NCBI GenBank assembly: GCA_025449515.1 | Contig: JANWJI010000115.1 | Location: forward strand, 1 to 5,484 | Length of the DNA: 5,484 nt | Reading direction: 5' to 3' | DNA from: Nitrososphaeraceae archaeon | GTDB lineage: Archaea; Thermoproteota; Nitrososphaeria; Nitrososphaerales; Nitrososphaeraceae | Part shown: positions 4,802-5,484 of the stretch, piece after piece | Layout of the letters: each line of letters opens with the position of its first letter | Position numbering within the stretch: the stretch's first letter is position 1 | Position numbers and translations under genes: made by a program | Notes under the pieces: generated by a model | What the model was told of the DNA's origin: nothing | Databases searched by the model: none | The model's input: the letters and a program-made list of their open reading frames with translations, nothing else

Positions 4802-5125
4802 ATGAATCGAATTCATTTTATCTCAGGTATAACAATAGCGACAATAGCTCTATTGTTAGTTACTACAACAATGTCAGATCAGCAGTCCGCGTTCGCACAT
4901 AGAAACCAGCGTCATCATAATAATGATGGTAATGATGGTCATCATCATAATCATGGTAATGATGGCGCAGCCGCAGCAGCCGCAGCAGCAGGCGATAGCG
5001 CAGCCTCAGCAGCAGCAGCTGGTGGCAGTGCAGCAGCCGCGGCAGCAGCAGGCGATAGCGCAGCCTCAGCAGCAGCAGCAGCTGGTGGCAGTGCAGCAGC
5101 AGCCGCAGCAGCTGGTGGCAGATGA
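4802..5125 (+). CDS. Secreted His-rich, poly-Ala repeat protein
   Basis: The 107-residue product begins with a signal peptide: MNRIHF, then the hydrophobic core ITIATIALLLV, with AFA as a cleavage site after residue 32. The mature protein starts with a segment (33-55) in which 7 of 23 residues are His, with HH and HHHNH clusters separated by NDG units. The rest (56-107) is 35 Ala in 52 residues, punctuated by GDS and GGS, with a 20-21-residue unit repeated twice (64-83 and 84-104). The His cluster suggests binding of Cu, Ni or Zn outside the cell. The Ala blocks suggest a helical or silk-like packed structure. Both are inferences from composition. ATG 4802 is the only start that keeps the signal peptide, and no ribosome binding site precedes it. 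The GCA-rich DNA leaves other frames open on both strands, but only this frame has a signal peptide joined to an orderly repeat. No family was recognised. Confidence 0.8.
   Translation: MNRIHFISGITIATIALLLVTTTMSDQQSAFAHRNQRHHNNDGNDGHHHNHGNDGAAAAAAAAGDSAASAAAAGGSAAAAAAAGDSAASAAAAAGGSAAAAAAAGGR
4991..5113 (+). repeat. 60-bp tandem repeat coding GDS/GGS-spaced Ala blocks
   Basis: GGCGATAGCGCAGCCTCAGC starts a unit at 4991 and again at 5051. The first unit is 60 bp and the second 63 bp, the difference being one extra GCA codon. Within the units GCA/GCC triplets form smaller slippage-prone tracts. All length changes visible are multiples of three, so the frame is kept. Confidence 0.85.
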
Positions 5126-5184
5126 TTGATTGATGTTTGTGAGCAAGATTAGGGAATGGTATGGAAAGAATGCCTCCACTCATA

Positions 5185-5190
5185 TTTTTT
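5185..5190 (+). terminator. Candidate T-tract terminator
   Basis: A T6 run lies 60 bases after the stop of the His/Ala-rich gene and before the TATA box of the next gene. Archaeal RNA polymerase can terminate on such runs without a hairpin, and none is seen upstream. Position is the main support. Confidence 0.3.
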
Positions 5191-5211
5191 CAAGAAACCA
5201 ACAATAGTGAG

Positions 5212-5220
5212 ATATAAATA
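5212..5220 (+). promoter_or_regulatory. TATA box for the right-edge exported protein
   Basis: ATATAAATA is a strong archaeal TATA match. Transcription about 25 bases downstream, near 5240, gives a leader of about 15 bases that still contains the AGGTGA ribosome binding site at 5244-5249, five bases before ATG 5255. The near-perfect direct repeat ATGTATAGAG/ATGTATAGAA (5220-5239) lies between the box and the start. Confidence 0.5.
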
Positions 5221-5254
5221 TGTATAGAGATGTATAGAATTATAGGTGAAGATT

Positions 5255-5484
5255 ATGAAAAGAGAACCCAAATTTCTACTTATTAGTCTACTTGCAGTCT
5301 TGACTGTAACGTCATCTTCGGTATTATTATCTAATTATTCAGTACTTCCCACAGTCGCATCATCATCTCCACTATCACTCTTACCTACTATCGTTCAAAC
5401 TGCCAGAGCTGATGTGGATATTGATACTTCTGGAAATGGAAAAGCAGCTGCCTTTGATGGTAAAAATAGTATATCTTCAGATGG
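5255..5484 (+). CDS. Exported protein, N-terminal part only
   Basis: ATG 5255 opens a frame that continues past the right edge; 76 codons plus two bases are seen. AGGTGA at 5244-5249 is a good ribosome binding site. The N-terminus (MKREPKFLLISLLAVLTVTS) has a basic start and a hydrophobic core at residues 7-26. It is followed by a long Ser/Pro-containing stretch and a possible cleavage site after ARA at residue 52, or an earlier one after VA near residue 35. The mature part starts DVDIDTSGNGKAAAFDGKNS, a polar Asp/Gly/Ser-rich sequence without recognised domain. It is most likely secreted or anchored at the cell surface. The function cannot be assigned from the visible part. Confidence 0.75.
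   Translation, partial: MKREPKFLLISLLAVLTVTSSSVLLSNYSVLPTVASSSPLSLLPTIVQTARADVDIDTSGNGKAAAFDGKNSISSD

Noticed and set aside
4863..5183. Leu/Arg-rich minus-strand frame and Gln/Pro-rich plus-strand frame (4923-5129)
   Set aside because: GCA/GCC repeats keep several frames open. These lack a signal peptide or an ordered domain, unlike the 4802 frame.

Overview
The window reads as part of an AT-rich archaeal chromosome, most likely an ammonia-oxidising member of the Nitrososphaeria (Thaumarchaeota) of the Nitrosocosmicus kind. The clues are the low GC, long AT-rich spacers, TATA-box-like elements instead of bacterial -35/-10 promoters, few Shine-Dalgarno sequences, several small secreted proteins, and a membrane-anchored winged-helix protein. 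No marker gene such as amo or rRNA is present, so this is an inference. Less than half of the window is confidently coding.

Layout. Positions 1-721 hold no convincing intact gene, only short gene-like remnants. At 722-1124 lies a secreted-protein gene made of a signal peptide and two nearly identical 49-residue repeats. It is broken by one extra A in a poly-A tract in the first repeat, so the signal peptide and the repeats are in different frames. A good stem-loop terminator follows at 1223-1269. A 22-codon leader ORF (1443-1511) with the best ribosome binding site of this half of the window ends in ATGA, overlapping the start of a complete cytochrome P450 (1508-2782). The spacer after the P450 holds a 20-bp tandem repeat (3101-3146). 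Next come a 51-residue membrane protein (3284-3439) whose stop codon sits in a (TAAC)7 microsatellite, and a winged-helix protein with a membrane segment and an acidic Gly/Asp/Ser tail (3694-4329). The 4330-4801 spacer contains what looks like a decayed small secreted Cys/His protein on the minus strand. It is followed by a secreted protein with a His-rich segment and a poly-Ala repeat domain (4802-5125), and by the first 76 codons of another exported protein that runs off the right edge (5255-5484).

How the genes relate. All intact genes are on the plus strand, but spacing and separate promoter-like elements argue for individual transcription; only the leader ORF and the P450 are coupled. 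Apart from the P450, the genes are mostly envelope or secreted proteins, several with low-complexity or tandem-repeat structure that changes quickly by slippage. No complete new multi-gene system is evident. The most notable items are the frameshifted repeat gene, the leader ORF/P450 overlap, the decayed gene sharing a GH-x3-[WY] motif with the repeat gene, the membrane-tethered winged-helix protein and the His/Ala-rich exported protein.
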